Of a stretch of DNA of 64,000 nt, positions 26,701 to 36,187 are shown in pieces. Both the position numbers and the translations under genes were made by a program. Each line of letters starts with the position of its first letter. The first letter of the stretch is position 1. Origin of the DNA: Variovorax beijingensis (GTDB lineage Bacteria; Pseudomonadota; Gammaproteobacteria; Burkholderiales; Burkholderiaceae_C); the NCBI RefSeq assembly GCF_007828835.1, contig NZ_VIVL01000002.1, forward strand, positions 558,001 to 622,000, in the 5' to 3' direction. The notes beneath the pieces were generated by a model. It was not told the origin of the DNA. It did no database searches and saw nothing but the letters and a program-made list of their open reading frames with translations.

Positions 26701-27231
26701 TTAAGGCGTAGCCGGGGCCGGCAGCGAATTCGCCCACAGGCGCTCGCCGCCCGCATCCAGGTGCGTCAGGTACAGCCGGACATCGAATTCGAGCCGGTGG
26801 TAGTCCGGCTCCATGTGCTCGCAGAGCGCATAGAAGCTCTTGTCGTGGTCCCGCTCCTTCATGTGCGCGAGCTCGTGGACCACGATCATGCGCAGCCATT
26901 CCAGCGGCACTTCCCTGAACAGGCTCGCCACCCGGATCTCGCGCTTGGTCCTGAGCTTGCTGCCCTGCACGCGCGAAACGGTGGTGTGGGTGCCGAGCGC
27001 ATTGCGGATCACATGCAGCTTGCTGTCGAACGCCACCTTGGAAAGGGGCGGGGCCTTGCGCATGAAATCGCTCTTGAGTGCGCTCACGTAGTCGTAGAGT
27101 GCTCGATCCGTCTGCACCTCGTGCAGGGGGCCGGGATAGCGCTTGCGCAGCAGGGGAGCGAGCCCTTCGGTGGCGACCAGCTGCTGCACCTGCGCCAGCA
27201 GCGTGGGTGGGTAGCCCGCGAGGTATTTCAT
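26701..27231 (-). CDS. YgjP-type (M48-like, DUF45) metallopeptidase
   Basis: A 176-aa soluble protein with the zinc motif HELAHMKERDH: His119, Glu120, His123 and a probable third ligand His129. YgjP/DUF45 proteins have this compact arrangement at the C-terminus. Upstream residues KLRTKREIRVASLFREVPLEWLRMIVVHE match the family. Substrate is unknown. The ATG overlaps the stop of the Hsp70-like gene in ATGA, so the two should be coupled in translation. Longer N-terminal readings fall inside that gene and are rejected. Confidence 0.82.
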   Translation of the reverse strand: MKYLAGYPPTLLAQVQQLVATEGLAPLLRKRYPGPLHEVQTDRALYDYVSALKSDFMRKAPPLSKVAFDSKLHVIRNALGTHTTVSRVQGSKLRTKREIRVASLFREVPLEWLRMIVVHELAHMKERDHDKSFYALCEHMEPDYHRLEFDVRLYLTHLDAGGERLWANSLPAPATP

Positions 27232-28496
27232 GCCACCGGTCCCGCGCAGGCGAGCCCGGTTGCCACGCCGCCGAACAGGTCGCCTTCGACGAGGGTCACG
27301 CCCGCGAAGCTCCTGCGCAAGGCCTGCTGGAACGGCCGCAGCGCCGAGGAGCCGCCCGTCAGGTAAATCGCGTCGAGGTCGCCGCTGCGCAGCCCGGCGC
27401 GCTTGACGCAGGCGTGCGCGCAGGCAATCACGTTCTCGAGCAGCGGAGAAAGCTGCTGCGCCATGTCGGCGGGCGAGAGCGAGGCGGCCAGGCCCGTTTC
27501 GGCGCACGAGAGGTCGATGGCGGTGGCCGCATCGTTCACCGAGGCATCGATCTTCGCCTGCTCGACCTCGCTCGCGATGCGGTGGCCGTGCCGCTCTTCG
27601 AGCACCGTCATCAGCCGGTCGTGCAGCCGCGTGTCGCTGTAGCTGGTGCGCAGGTCCTTCGCCTGCCGCACCGCCTTGGCGGCATAGAGCCAGTTGATCA
27701 GGTGCCAGGACGATAGCTCGAAGAACACCTTGCTCGGCACTTCGCGCCCCTGCGCGCCTGTATGGCGAAAGCCGAATTCCGGCATGACGCGGTCGAGGTT
27801 GAGTCGCTGGTCGAAGTCGGTGCCGCCGATGTGCACGCCGCTGGTGGCCAGCACGTCGCTGCTGCGGTCCTCGCGCGCGGCGCGGTCGGGTCCGACGCGC
27901 ACGACGGTGAAGTCGGAGGTGCCGCCGCCAACGTCGACGATCAGGACCAGCGACTCCTTCGCGATGCGCTGTTCGTAGTCGAAGGCCGCGGCAATCGGCT
28001 CGAGCTGAAAGGCGATGTCGCGGAAGCCGGCCGCGCGGGCCGCGTGGCGCAGGCTTTCTTCGGCGCGCTCGTCGCGTTTGGAATCGTCATCGACAAAGTG
28101 CACGGGCCGGCCAATCACCACGCGCTCGGGCACCCGGCCCAATTCGCGGCCCGCGCGCACCGCGAGCTCGCGCAGGAAGCGCGCGATGATGTCCTCGAAG
28201 CTCACGAGGCCGTCATAGATGGCCGTTTTCTCCTGCATCAGCGCGCTGCCGAGCAGGCTCTTCAGCGAGCGCATCAGGCGGCCTTCGACGCCCGCAAGGT
28301 AGAGCGCCACCGCCTCGCGGCCGAAATGCGTCGTGCGGTCTTCGGCGTTGAAGAAGATCGCGGTCGGCAGCGTGGTGGCCGCGCCTTCGATGGGCAGCAG
28401 CCGGGCCGCGCCGTCGACCTGGCAGGCCACGGCGGAATTGGAGGTGCCGAAGTCGATGCCGATCGTCGGCAGCGACGACGGTGACTTCACGCTCAA
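27228..28496 (-). CDS. Hsp70-family protein, YegD-like
   Basis: A 422-aa actin-fold ATPase of the YegD type. Phosphate loop 1 is [12 protein letters not shown], loop 2 [12 protein letters not shown] and the adenosine motif [15 protein letters not shown]. There is no C-terminal substrate-binding domain, so it is a nucleotide-binding-domain-only relative of DnaK with unknown clients. The start is uncertain: TTG at 28496 overlaps the lysS stop (TTGA), and GTG at 28490 is two codons later. Either way translation is likely coupled to lysS. The downstream metallopeptidase overlap suggests a three-gene unit. Confidence 0.83.
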   Translation of the reverse strand: MSVKSPSSLPTIGIDFGTSNSAVACQVDGAARLLPIEGAATTLPTAIFFNAEDRTTHFGREAVALYLAGVEGRLMRSLKSLLGSALMQEKTAIYDGLVSFEDIIARFLRELAVRAGRELGRVPERVVIGRPVHFVDDDSKRDERAEESLRHAARAAGFRDIAFQLEPIAAAFDYEQRIAKESLVLIVDVGGGTSDFTVVRVGPDRAAREDRSSDVLATSGVHIGGTDFDQRLNLDRVMPEFGFRHTGAQGREVPSKVFFELSSWHLINWLYAAKAVRQAKDLRTSYSDTRLHDRLMTVLEERHGHRIASEVEQAKIDASVNDAATAIDLSCAETGLAASLSPADMAQQLSPLLENVIACAHACVKRAGLRSGDLDAIYLTGGSSALRPFQQALRRSFAGVTLVEGDLFGGVATGLACAGPVA

Positions 28497-30064
28497 GATT
28501 CCCTGCGCAGCGCCGGGAACAGGATCACGTCGCGGATGCTCGGCGAATCGGTCAGCAGCATCATCAGCCGGTCGATGCCGATGCCGCAGCCACCGGTGGG
28601 CGGCATGCCGTACTCGAGCGCACGCACGAAGTCGTGGTCGTAGAACATGGCTTCGTCGTCGCCGCTGTCCTTGGCCGCCACCTGCGCGTTGAAGCGCGCG
28701 GCCTGGTCTTCGGCGTCGTTGAGCTCGCTGAAGCCGTTGCCGAACTCGCGGCCCGTGATGTAGAGCTCGAAGCGCTCGGTGACCTCGGGGCGCTCGTCGT
28801 TGGCGCGCGCCAGCGGCGAGATCTCGGTCGGGTGCTCCATGATGAAGGTCGGCTGCCAGAGCTTCTCTTCCACCGTTTCTTCGAAGTACATCACCTGCAG
28901 GCTGGCGAGGCTGCGCTGCGAGAGCTTGTCCTTCTCTTCGCTGAGGCCGAGCTTGCGCAGGGCGTTGACGAGCCAGGCGCTGTCGTCGACGCCCTGTGCG
29001 ACATCCGCGGCTTCGGTGTACTTGAGGATGGCTTCGCGGATCGTCAGACGCTCGAAGGGCTGCGTCAGGTCGACCGGCTTGCCCTGGTAGGTGAGCTGCT
29101 GCGTGCCCACGGCCTTGTCGGCGATGGTGCGGATCAGCGTCTCGGTGAAGTCCATCAGGTCGCGGTAGTTCCAGTAGGCCGCGTAGAACTCCATCATCGT
29201 GAACTCGGGGTTGTGCCGCACCGAGATGCCCTCGTTGCGGTAGCTCCGGTTGATCTCGAACACGCGCTCGAAGCCGCCGACGATCAGGCGCTTGAGATAC
29301 AGCTCGGGCGCGATGCGCAGGAACATCTCCTGGTCGAGCGCGTTGTGATGCGTCTTGAAGGGCTTGGCATTGGCACCGCCCGGAATGGGATGCAGCATCG
29401 GCGTCTCGACTTCGAGGAAGCCGTGGGCCACCATGAACTCGCGCAGCGCGCTCACGGCCTTGCTGCGCGCGGTGAAGCGCACGCGGGCGGTTTCGTCGGT
29501 GATCAGGTCGACGTAGCGCTGGCGGTACTTCTGCTCCTGGTCGGCCATGCCGTGGAACTTGTCGGGCAGCGGGCGCAGGCTCTTGGTGAGCAGGCGCAGC
29601 CTGGTGACCTTGACCGACAGCTCGCCGGTCTTGGTCTTCATCAGCGTGCCCTCGGCGCCCACGATGTCGCCCAGGTCCCAGCGCTTGAACTCGGCGTAGG
29701 CCTCTTCGCCGATGGCATCGCGCGTGACGTAAAGCTGGATGCGGCTGGTCGCGTCCTGCACCGTGGCGAAGCTGGCCTTGCCCATCACGCGCTTGAGCAT
29801 CATGCGGCCGGCCACGCTCACGGCGATGGCCTGCGCCTCGAGGGCCTCGGCATCGGCGGCGCCATGCGCCTCGATCAGCGCGGCGGCGCGGTGGCCCGGC
29901 TTGAAGTCGTTCGGGAACGCGACCCCCTTGCCCTCGGCCTGGGCGGCGCGCATCAGCTTGAGCTTTTCGCGGCGCTCCGCGATGAGCTGGTTGTCGTCGA
30001 CGGCGGGCGCGGCGGCGGGAGCCGCGGCGGGCGTGGGAATGGAGGGGATCAGGTGGTCGGACAT
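28493..30064 (-). CDS. lysS: Lysyl-tRNA synthetase, class II
   Basis: A 523-aa class II synthetase charging tRNA-Lys. The N-terminal OB-fold anticodon-binding domain covers about 60-160 ([22 protein letters not shown]). The catalytic domain has motif 2 in [21 protein letters not shown] and motif 3 in [23 protein letters not shown] is the chosen start; longer readings add unsupported residues. An Ala-rich N-terminal tail precedes the conserved [18 protein letters not shown] box lies 43 bp upstream. Confidence 0.96.
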   Translation of the reverse strand: MSDHLIPSIPTPAAAPAAAPAVDDNQLIAERREKLKLMRAAQAEGKGVAFPNDFKPGHRAAALIEAHGAADAEALEAQAIAVSVAGRMMLKRVMGKASFATVQDATSRIQLYVTRDAIGEEAYAEFKRWDLGDIVGAEGTLMKTKTGELSVKVTRLRLLTKSLRPLPDKFHGMADQEQKYRQRYVDLITDETARVRFTARSKAVSALREFMVAHGFLEVETPMLHPIPGGANAKPFKTHHNALDQEMFLRIAPELYLKRLIVGGFERVFEINRSYRNEGISVRHNPEFTMMEFYAAYWNYRDLMDFTETLIRTIADKAVGTQQLTYQGKPVDLTQPFERLTIREAILKYTEAADVAQGVDDSAWLVNALRKLGLSEEKDKLSQRSLASLQVMYFEETVEEKLWQPTFIMEHPTEISPLARANDERPEVTERFELYITGREFGNGFSELNDAEDQAARFNAQVAAKDSGDDEAMFYDHDFVRALEYGMPPTGGCGIGIDRLMMLLTDSPSIRDVILFPALRRES

Positions 30065-30106
30065 GAAGAGCGGGTGGGGGCGCAACAAAAGCGAGCGCAA
30101 CCGGGC

Positions 30107-30112
30107 ATTTTA
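30107..30112 (-). promoter_or_regulatory. Candidate -10 box for lysS
   Basis: The minus strand reads CGGCTAAAATGC, the same context as the box ahead of acpP. No good -35 hexamer is visible. Confidence 0.4.
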
Positions 30113-30167
30113 GCCGATCGGGTGCAAACGGAACCGGCCTCCAGTGCCCGCCAATCCTGCGCGAAAC

Positions 30168-30184
30168 GCTATGAAAGAAGTAGC
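30168..30184. repeat. GCTA-N9-TAGC palindromic repeat
   Basis: GCTATGAAAGAAGTAGC, preceded by GCGAAAC, looks like the short Comamonadaceae palindrome also seen at 1101-1119. It ends three bases beyond the stop codon of the Lon-domain gene. Confidence 0.4.
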
Positions 30185-30187
30185 AAT

Positions 30188-30835
30188 CTATTCAGTGATG
30201 CCCGCACGTGCCAGCAGATCGCTGACCAGTTCGAGCCGCATCAGCGGACTGTCGAGTTCCATGAGCCGCTGCCGCAGTTCGAGCTGCATGGGCACCAGTT
30301 CGCACCAGCGGTTGGCCACCCAGCCGCAATCGTCGAAGCGGTAGGGCTCGCCGACGGGTAGGCGCGGGGCTTCTGCACCCTGCGCACGGCGGCGTTCTTC
30401 GAGGGTGTCGACGAGGCGCCGCAGCGCCGTGGCGGTGTGCTGGAGGTCGCCCGGAATTTCGAGCGCCGTGTCTTCGGCCACGGCTTCCACTTCGGCAACC
30501 CACAAGCCGTATTTCTGCAGCTCGGCGGCGCGGACCCGGAACCGCTGCGTGCCGACGCATTCGATCTGCAGCAGGCCGCTTTGCGGCGAATCGAATTCGC
30601 GGATGACCGCCAGCGTGCCGACGGCCGCGAAGCTCTCCGCCTCGGCGCCAGCCTTGCGCACCTCACTGCCGCTCGTGAGGTTGACCACGCCGAAGGGCGC
30701 GTCGGCCTTGCGGCACTTGCCGATCATGTCGAGGTAACGTACTTCGAAAATACGCAGCGGAAGCACGCCGTCCGGAAACAGGACCGTGCCGAGCGGGAAC
30801 AATGGCAGTGAATGCAAAAGGGGCTGTGTGGTCAT
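30188..30835 (-). CDS. Lon N-terminal-domain (LON substrate-binding) protein
   Basis: A 215-aa protein that consists of a Lon protease N-domain without ATPase or peptidase parts. The signature LPLFPLGTVLFPDGVLPLRIFE is followed by RYLDM and, further on, GTLAVIREFDSPQSGLLQIECVGTQRF. Such stand-alone domains are widespread; the molecular role is unknown. ATG at 30835 gives MTTQPLLHSLPLFPLG; a start 24 bp upstream is possible. It diverges from the YggT gene with 49 bp between them, room for one shared promoter region. Confidence 0.85.
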   Translation of the reverse strand: MTTQPLLHSLPLFPLGTVLFPDGVLPLRIFEVRYLDMIGKCRKADAPFGVVNLTSGSEVRKAGAEAESFAAVGTLAVIREFDSPQSGLLQIECVGTQRFRVRAAELQKYGLWVAEVEAVAEDTALEIPGDLQHTATALRRLVDTLEERRRAQGAEAPRLPVGEPYRFDDCGWVANRWCELVPMQLELRQRLMELDSPLMRLELVSDLLARAGITE

Positions 30836-30884
30836 CGAGGAACCTTGCATGGCTATCATCGCATTCCCCTCACGACCACGCCCC

Positions 30885-31445
30885 ATGCTCTACCAGATCC
30901 CCTCGTTCCTTCTCGACGTGATCGTCGGCCTGCTCGGCGGCGCCTGCCTGCTGCGCCTCTACATGCAGTACCACCGCGTGCCTTTCGGCAACCCGCTCGG
31001 GCGTTTCGTCTTTGCGATCACCGACTGGATCGTGTTGCCGCTGCGCCGCATCGTGCCTTCGGTCAAGCGCTGGGATCTGGCGAGCGCCATCGCGGCCTGG
31101 CTGCTCGTGCTGGCCAAGTTCCTGCTGCTGTGGCTCCTGATCGGCAACCTGGGCCGGATTGCCACCCTGCCGCTTGTTTCGCTGGTGGGGTTGCTGCAGC
31201 TCGCGGTGTCGGGGCTGACGGCGCTGCTGGTGGTCTATGCCGTGTTGTCGTGGATACCGGGCGCGTCGCCGATGCTGCTCGACCTCATTTCCCGGCTGGC
31301 CGAACCGCTGGTGCGGCCGTTTCGGCGGTTCATTCCGCTGATCGGCGGCGTGGACCTGTCGCCCCTGGCCGCCATCGTGGTGCTGCAGGTGATTGCGATC
31401 GTGCTGGGCAACCTGCTGGTCTGGGCTTACCGGCTGGGCGCCTGA
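30885..31445 (+). CDS. YggT family integral membrane protein
   Basis: A 186-aa protein with two YggT repeats, each a pair of helices followed by R-P-x-R-R (VLPLRRIVPS in the first, LVRPFRRFIPLIGGVDLSP in the second). The duplicated motif and about four to five hydrophobic segments define the family. YggT relatives act near cell division or osmotic tolerance, but function is not settled. ATG at 30885 gives MLYQIPSFLLDVIVG, the family start. It converges with accD with only 12 bp between their stops. Confidence 0.88.
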   Translation: MLYQIPSFLLDVIVGLLGGACLLRLYMQYHRVPFGNPLGRFVFAITDWIVLPLRRIVPSVKRWDLASAIAAWLLVLAKFLLLWLLIGNLGRIATLPLVSLVGLLQLAVSGLTALLVVYAVLSWIPGASPMLLDLISRLAEPLVRPFRRFIPLIGGVDLSPLAAIVVLQVIAIVLGNLLVWAYRLGA

Positions 31446-31457
31446 GCGATCTCCTGG

Positions 31458-32330
31458 TCAGCTGACTGCGTCGGCCGGCTGGCGCAGCAGCATCGCGAGC
31501 GTACTCGCAATGGTCTTGCGCAGCTCGCGGCGGTCGCTGATGAAGTCGATCGCGCCCTTGGTCTGCAGGAACTCCGCGCGCTGGAAGCCTTCGGGCAAGG
31601 TTACGCGCACGGTCGATTCGATCACGCGCGGGCCGGCAAAGCCAATCAGCGCCTTGGGTTCTGCAATGACCACGTCGCCCACGAAGGCGAAGCCGGCCGA
31701 GACGCCGCCCATGGTCGGGTCGGTCAGCACGCTGATGTAGGGCAGGCCCTTCTTCGCGAGGCGGGTGAGCGCAGCGTTGGTCTTGGCCATCTGCATCAGC
31801 GACAGCAGGCCTTCCTGCATGCGCGCACCGCCCGTGGCGGTGAAGCAGATGAACGGCACCTTCTGCTCGATGGCCGTCTCGACGCCGCGCACGAAGCGCT
31901 CGCCGACCACGCTGCCCATGCTGCCGCCCATGAACTCGAATTCGAAGCAGGCCACGACCACGCTGATGCTGTGGACCGATCCGCCCATGACGACCAGTGC
32001 GTCGGTCTCGCCGGTGTTCTCGAGCGCTTCCTTGAGCCGTTCGGGGTACTTGCGGCTGTCCTTGAACTTGAGCGCGTCGACAGGAAGCACTTCCTGGCCG
32101 ACCTCGTAGCGGCCTTCGGCGTCGAGGAAGGCGTCGAGCCGCGCGCGGGCGCCGATGCGGTGATGGTGGCTGCAGCTCGGGCAGACGTTCTGGTTGTGCT
32201 CGAGGTCGGTCTTGTAGAGAACGGTCTCGCAGGCGGGGCACTTGATCCACAGGCCCTCGGGCACCTGGCGGCGCTCCGACGGGTCGGTTTGTGCGATCTT
32301 GGCGGGTAGCAGTTTTTCAAGCCAGCTCAT
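31458..32330 (-). CDS. accD: Acetyl-CoA carboxylase carboxyltransferase subunit beta
   Basis: A 290-aa subunit that, with AccA, transfers carboxyl from biotin to acetyl-CoA to make malonyl-CoA, the substrate of FabD. The N-terminal zinc ribbon has Cys31, Cys34, Cys50 and Cys53 ([10 protein letters not shown]...NVCPSC). The crotonase-like core includes [19 protein letters not shown] and [15 protein letters not shown]. It is the last gene of the truA-trpFBA-accD run. The folC that often follows in Burkholderia is absent here; YggT faces it instead. Confidence 0.96.
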   Translation of the reverse strand: MSWLEKLLPAKIAQTDPSERRQVPEGLWIKCPACETVLYKTDLEHNQNVCPSCSHHHRIGARARLDAFLDAEGRYEVGQEVLPVDALKFKDSRKYPERLKEALENTGETDALVVMGGSVHSISVVVACFEFEFMGGSMGSVVGERFVRGVETAIEQKVPFICFTATGGARMQEGLLSLMQMAKTNAALTRLAKKGLPYISVLTDPTMGGVSAGFAFVGDVVIAEPKALIGFAGPRVIESTVRVTLPEGFQRAEFLQTKGAIDFISDRRELRKTIASTLAMLLRQPADAVS

Positions 32331-32347
32331 AGGACTCCGATTTAGCT

Positions 32348-32373
32348 CCCCTCTCCCGCGTGCGGAAGAGGGG
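32348..32373. repeat. REP-like palindrome between trpA and accD
   Basis: CCCCTCTCCCGC and GCGGAAGAGGGG are 12-base arms with one mismatch around GT, followed by GCTGGGTGAGGG. From memory this resembles a dispersed CCCTCTCCC...GGGAGAGGGG element found in many proteobacteria. It can form an RNA hairpin in the trpA-accD message but has no T-run. Confidence 0.55.
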
Positions 32374-32393
32374 CTGGGTGAGGGCAGCAGCGA

Positions 32394-33323
32394 TTATCGG
32401 CCAGCCGCGTTCTTGGGGGTAGCCGCCGGCAGCGCGTCCAGCGCCTCCCGGATGCCGGCGAGGAATTCGCGCACCGCGGGCACCACCCTTTCGCGCGGCT
32501 GCCCGTCGATCAGCTGGATGATCCTGGTGCCGATCACGACGGCGTCGGCGGCCGAACCCACGGCCTGGGCGGTGCGCGCGTCGCGGATGCCGAAACCCAC
32601 GCCCACCGGGATGCTCACATGCTCGCGGATGCGCGGGATCATCTGGCCGACCGCTTCGGTGTCGAGGTGGCCGGCGCCCGTCACGCCCTTGAGCGACACG
32701 TAGTAGACATAGCCGCTCGCGATGCGCGCGACCTGCGCCATGCGCTCGCTGGTGCTGGTGGGGGCGAGCAGGAAGATCAGGTCGATGCCTGCGGCCTTCA
32801 GGTCGGCCGCGAAGTCCTCGCACTCCTCGGGCGGGTAGTCGACCACCAGGAGGCCGTCGACGCCGGCGGCCGATGCATCGCGGATGAAGGCCTTCTTGCC
32901 GTGCACGAGGTCATAGCGCTCGACCGGGTTCGCATAGCCCATCAGCACCACGGGCGTGGTCGCGTCCTTCTGGCGGAAGGCGGCCACCATGGCGAGCACC
33001 TGCTTCATGCCGACGCCTAGCGCCAGCGCGGCCTCGCCGGCCTTCTGGATCACCGGGCCGTCGGCCATCGGGTCGGAAAACGGCACGCCGAGCTCGATCA
33101 CGTCGGCGCCCGCCTCGACCATGCCGTGCATCAGCTCGGGCGTGATGTCGGCAAAGGGGAAGCCGGCCGTGACGTAGGGAATCAGGGCCCTGCGGCCTTG
33201 CGACTGGAGTGTCTTGAAGGTAGCGGCAATGCGGCCGGTACGGGCCCCCACGCTTGCCACTTCGTGTGCTGCGCTGCCCCCCGAGGGGGCGTTCGCACCT
33301 TGGAGCGGTCCTGCGGTGCTCAT
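32394..33323 (-). CDS. trpA: Tryptophan synthase alpha chain with repeat-derived N-terminal extension
   Basis: A 309-aa TIM-barrel enzyme that cleaves indole-3-glycerol phosphate. Catalytic Glu77 ([11 protein letters not shown]) and Asp88 (MADGP) correspond to Glu49 and Asp60 of E. coli, so about 28 residues are added at the N-terminus. Those residues are encoded by a GC-rich palindromic repeat. ATG at 33323 overlaps the trpB stop in ATGA, the usual coupling of trpBA, so the extension is probably translated. A GTG start nearer the conserved [10 protein letters not shown] cannot be excluded. The rest, including [10 protein letters not shown] and GVGFGIRD, is normal. Confidence 0.93.
   Translation of the reverse strand: MSTAGPLQGANAPSGGSAAHEVASVGARTGRIAATFKTLQSQGRRALIPYVTAGFPFADITPELMHGMVEAGADVIELGVPFSDPMADGPVIQKAGEAALALGVGMKQVLAMVAAFRQKDATTPVVLMGYANPVERYDLVHGKKAFIRDASAAGVDGLLVVDYPPEECEDFAADLKAAGIDLIFLLAPTSTSERMAQVARIASGYVYYVSLKGVTGAGHLDTEAVGQMIPRIREHVSIPVGVGFGIRDARTAQAVGSAADAVVIGTRIIQLIDGQPRERVVPAVREFLAGIREALDALPAATPKNAAGR
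33244..33323. repeat. Dispersed GC-rich repeat within the 5' end of trpA
   Basis: The core is GCCCCC-CGA-GGGGGC (33276-33290), flanked by CACTTCGTGTGCTGC and GTTCGCACCTTGGAGCGGTCC. From memory this matches a repeat family scattered between genes of Variovorax and relatives. Here it is read through as the start of TrpA. Confidence 0.55.
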
Positions 33324-34600
33324 CACTTGCCTCCCTTCACGCTCAGGCCGCGCATCGAGGGTCGGTCGTAGAAATCGACGCCCGACAGGTCGGCGACGGT
33401 GCCGATGTCCTTGTCGCCGCGGCCCGAAAGGTTCACGAGGATCGACTGGTCCGGCCGCATGGTCTTGGCGAGTTTCATGGCGTAGGCCACGGCGTGGCTC
33501 GATTCGAGGGCCGGAATGATGCCTTCGGTGCGGCACAGGTAGTGAAAGGCTTCGAGCGCCTCGGTGTCGGTGATGCCGACGTATTCGGCGCGGCCGATGT
33601 CGGCCAGGTAGGCGTGCTCGGGGCCGACGCCGGGGTAGTCGAGGCCGGCGCTGATGCTGTGGGTTTCGGTCACCTGGCCGTCCTCGTTCTGCAGCAGGTA
33701 GGTGCGGTTGCCGTGCAGCACGCCCGGGCTGCCGCGCAGGATGGAAGCCGAGTGCTTGCCGCTGTCGAGCCCTTCGCCCGCGGCCTCCACGCCGATCAGG
33801 CGCGTGCCTTCGAACGGAATGTAGGGATGGAAGATGCCCATCGCGTTGCTGCCGCCGCCCACGCAGGCCACCACCACGTCGGGCTGCCGGCCCTCGGCTT
33901 CGCCGGTGATGCCCTGGGCCGCGAGCATGGCGGGCATCTGGTCGATGCACTCGGTGCCGATCACGCTCTGGAAGTCGCGCACCATGGTCGGGTAGGGGTG
34001 CGGGCCGGCCACGGTGCCGATGATGTAGAAGGTGTTCTCCACGTTCGTGACCCAGTCGCGCATGGCCTCGTTGAGCGCGTCCTTCAGCGTCTTGCTGCCT
34101 GATTCCACCGGCACCACGGTCGCGCCCAGCAGGTTCATGCGGTAGACGTTGGGGCTCTGGCGCTTGACGTCCTGGCTGCCCATGTAGACCACGCATTCAA
34201 GGCCGTAGCGCGCGCAGATCGTGGCGGTGGCCACGCCGTGCTGGCCGGCGCCGGTTTCGGCGATCACGCGGGGCTTACCCATGCGGCGCGCGAGCATCGC
34301 CTGGCCGATCACGTTGTTGATCTTGTGCGCGCCGGTGTGGTTCAAGTCTTCGCGCTTCAGGTAGATCTGCGCGCCGCCCATCTCGCGGCTGGTGCGTGCG
34401 GCGTGGTAGACCGGCGAGGGCCGGCCGACGAAGTGCTTCAGCTCGTAGTGGAATTCGGCGAGGAAGGCCGGGTCGTTCTTGTACTTCGCGTAGGCGTCGC
34501 GCAGCTCGTTGATCGCGTGGGTGAGCGTTTCGCTCGCGAAGGTGCCGCCGTAGTTGCCGAAGTGGCCGGTGGCGTCGGGTTGCTGGTAGTTGCTTTGCAT
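33323..34600 (-). CDS. trpB: Tryptophan synthase beta chain
   Basis: A 425-aa PLP enzyme joining indole and serine. The PLP lysine is Lys93 in HTGAHKINN, and the phosphate-binding glycine loop is [10 protein letters not shown]. The N-terminus [18 protein letters not shown] is typical. The stop overlaps the trpA start. A 49-bp gap separates it from trpF upstream. Tryptophan genes trpE, trpG, trpD and trpC are not in the window. Confidence 0.97.
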   Translation of the reverse strand: MQSNYQQPDATGHFGNYGGTFASETLTHAINELRDAYAKYKNDPAFLAEFHYELKHFVGRPSPVYHAARTSREMGGAQIYLKREDLNHTGAHKINNVIGQAMLARRMGKPRVIAETGAGQHGVATATICARYGLECVVYMGSQDVKRQSPNVYRMNLLGATVVPVESGSKTLKDALNEAMRDWVTNVENTFYIIGTVAGPHPYPTMVRDFQSVIGTECIDQMPAMLAAQGITGEAEGRQPDVVVACVGGGSNAMGIFHPYIPFEGTRLIGVEAAGEGLDSGKHSASILRGSPGVLHGNRTYLLQNEDGQVTETHSISAGLDYPGVGPEHAYLADIGRAEYVGITDTEALEAFHYLCRTEGIIPALESSHAVAYAMKLAKTMRPDQSILVNLSGRGDKDIGTVADLSGVDFYDRPSMRGLSVKGGK

Positions 34601-34649
34601 GGTTCTCGATCGGTGGGCCGCAGCCCGAAATCACGATCGGGTGCGGCGG

Positions 34650-35345
34650 CTAACTGGAGAAGGAGGCGTCGGCGGCTCTGACGGCTGCGACGAATTGCCG
34701 GATCTTGCCGGCGTCCTTCAGGCCCTTGTTCCCGGGACCGTCGATTTCGACGCCCGAGCTCACATCAACGGACAGCGTCTTGCAGCGCGTCCGCAGGATG
34801 CGAATGCCATCGCTCACGTTTGCAGGTGTGAGCCCACCACTCAAGACGAGGTGAGCGTCGACGGCGGGTGGAAGAAGTGACCAATCGAATGCCTTGCCGC
34901 CACCGCCATAACCTTCGACATGGGCGTCGAGCAGGATGGCCTGGGCGTGGGAGTAATCGGATGCGTATTTTACGAGATCGAAGCCCGCTCCGGCGGCGCC
35001 CAGCGGAATACGGGCCGCGCGCATGTAGCGAAAGCGCCCCGGGCCGGTGGCCTGCTCGCACTGTTCAGGCGTTTCTTCGCCGTGGAACTGCGCGATCGCG
35101 CCCTTCACGCGAGAGAGGGCTGCTATGACTTTGGAAGCATCCTCGTTCACGAACAGCAGCACCGGCGTGATGAAGGGCGGCAGGCGGGAGGCGAGTTCGG
35201 CGGCGCGCTCGGCCGTCACGGCGCGGGGGCTTTTCGCATAGAGCACGAAGCCGATGGCATCGGCGCCGGCCTCGATGGCGGCATCCACGTCGGCCTCGCG
35301 CGTGAGGCCGCAGATCTTGATGCGGGTGCGGGGAGCGGCAGTCAT
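34650..35345 (-). CDS. trpF: Phosphoribosylanthranilate isomerase
   Basis: A 231-aa stand-alone TrpF barrel. KICGLTREADVDAAIEAGADAIGFV holds the catalytic Cys near the N-terminus, and the catalytic Asp sits in ILLDAHVEGYGGGGKAFDW. VLSGGLTPANV and SVDVSSGVE form the phosphate site. The ATG overlaps the truA stop (ATGA). It carries out the step two before TrpAB; the trpF-trpB-trpA order is standard in betaproteobacteria. Confidence 0.95.
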   Translation of the reverse strand: MTAAPRTRIKICGLTREADVDAAIEAGADAIGFVLYAKSPRAVTAERAAELASRLPPFITPVLLFVNEDASKVIAALSRVKGAIAQFHGEETPEQCEQATGPGRFRYMRAARIPLGAAGAGFDLVKYASDYSHAQAILLDAHVEGYGGGGKAFDWSLLPPAVDAHLVLSGGLTPANVSDGIRILRTRCKTLSVDVSSGVEIDGPGNKGLKDAGKIRQFVAAVRAADASFSS

Positions 35346-36154
35346 GGCGGCCCATCATAAGGAGCGCCGCCGGCCTGCAGCGTGGCCTCGGCCGGCAGAC
35401 CCCACTTGGCGTCGTACAACGGCCCGAGAAAATACAACCCGTTGGCCGAGAAGGTCGGCGCCGCCACCTTGCGGCTGCGCGCCTCGAGCACCTCGGTGAT
35501 CCATTCGGGCCGTTCGTCGCCGCGGCCGATGCGCACGAGGCAGCCCATCAGGTTGCGGATCATGTGGTGCAGGAAGGCATCGGCCTCGAACTCGAAATGC
35601 CAGCGGCAGCGGTCGCCGCTGCCGTGGCGCGTGATTTCGATGCGCCGCAGGTCCTTGACCGGCGAGCGCGCCTGGCAGGCCGAGGCGCGGAACGAGCTGA
35701 AGTCGTGCCGGCCCACCAAGAGGGCGGCGGCGGCGCGCATCGCATCGCCGTCGAGCGGATGCATCGACCAGCCGACCCGGCCCGAATCGAGGCTGGGCCG
35801 AACGGGCGACTGCGACAGCACGTAGAGGTAGCGCCGCGCGAGTGCGCTGGCGCGGCAATGGAATTCGCCCGGCACCGGCTGGGCCCACTGCACGGCGATG
35901 TCGTCGGGCAGGAAGCGGTTGGTGCCGCGCACCCAGGAGAACGGCTCGCGTTCGACGGCGGTGTCGAAGTGCACCACCTGCATCAGCGCATGCACGCCGG
36001 CGTCGGTGCGGCCCGCGCACAGCGTGCCGATGGGCTGCGCCGCGAACTTGGCGAGCGCCGCTTCGAGCTTGTCCTGCACCGTGCGGCCCGAGCGCTGGCT
36101 CTGCCAGCCCTCGTACGCCTGGCCGTTGTAGCGGATGCCTAGCGCCAGCCTCAC
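35342..36154 (-). CDS. truA: tRNA pseudouridine(38-40) synthase
   Basis: A 270-aa enzyme modifying the anticodon arm of many tRNAs. The catalytic Asp51 lies in GRTDAGVHA. YNGQAYEGWQSQ near the N-terminus and DAFLHHMIRNLMG later are conserved TruA segments. It starts 33 bp after fimV and overlaps trpF, as expected for the fimV-truA-trpF order. Confidence 0.95.
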   Translation of the reverse strand: MRLALGIRYNGQAYEGWQSQRSGRTVQDKLEAALAKFAAQPIGTLCAGRTDAGVHALMQVVHFDTAVEREPFSWVRGTNRFLPDDIAVQWAQPVPGEFHCRASALARRYLYVLSQSPVRPSLDSGRVGWSMHPLDGDAMRAAAALLVGRHDFSSFRASACQARSPVKDLRRIEITRHGSGDRCRWHFEFEADAFLHHMIRNLMGCLVRIGRGDERPEWITEVLEARSRKVAAPTFSANGLYFLGPLYDAKWGLPAEATLQAGGAPYDGPP

Positions 36155-36187
36155 GAATTCAGGAGCAACAGCGGAAAAAGCCGCTCG

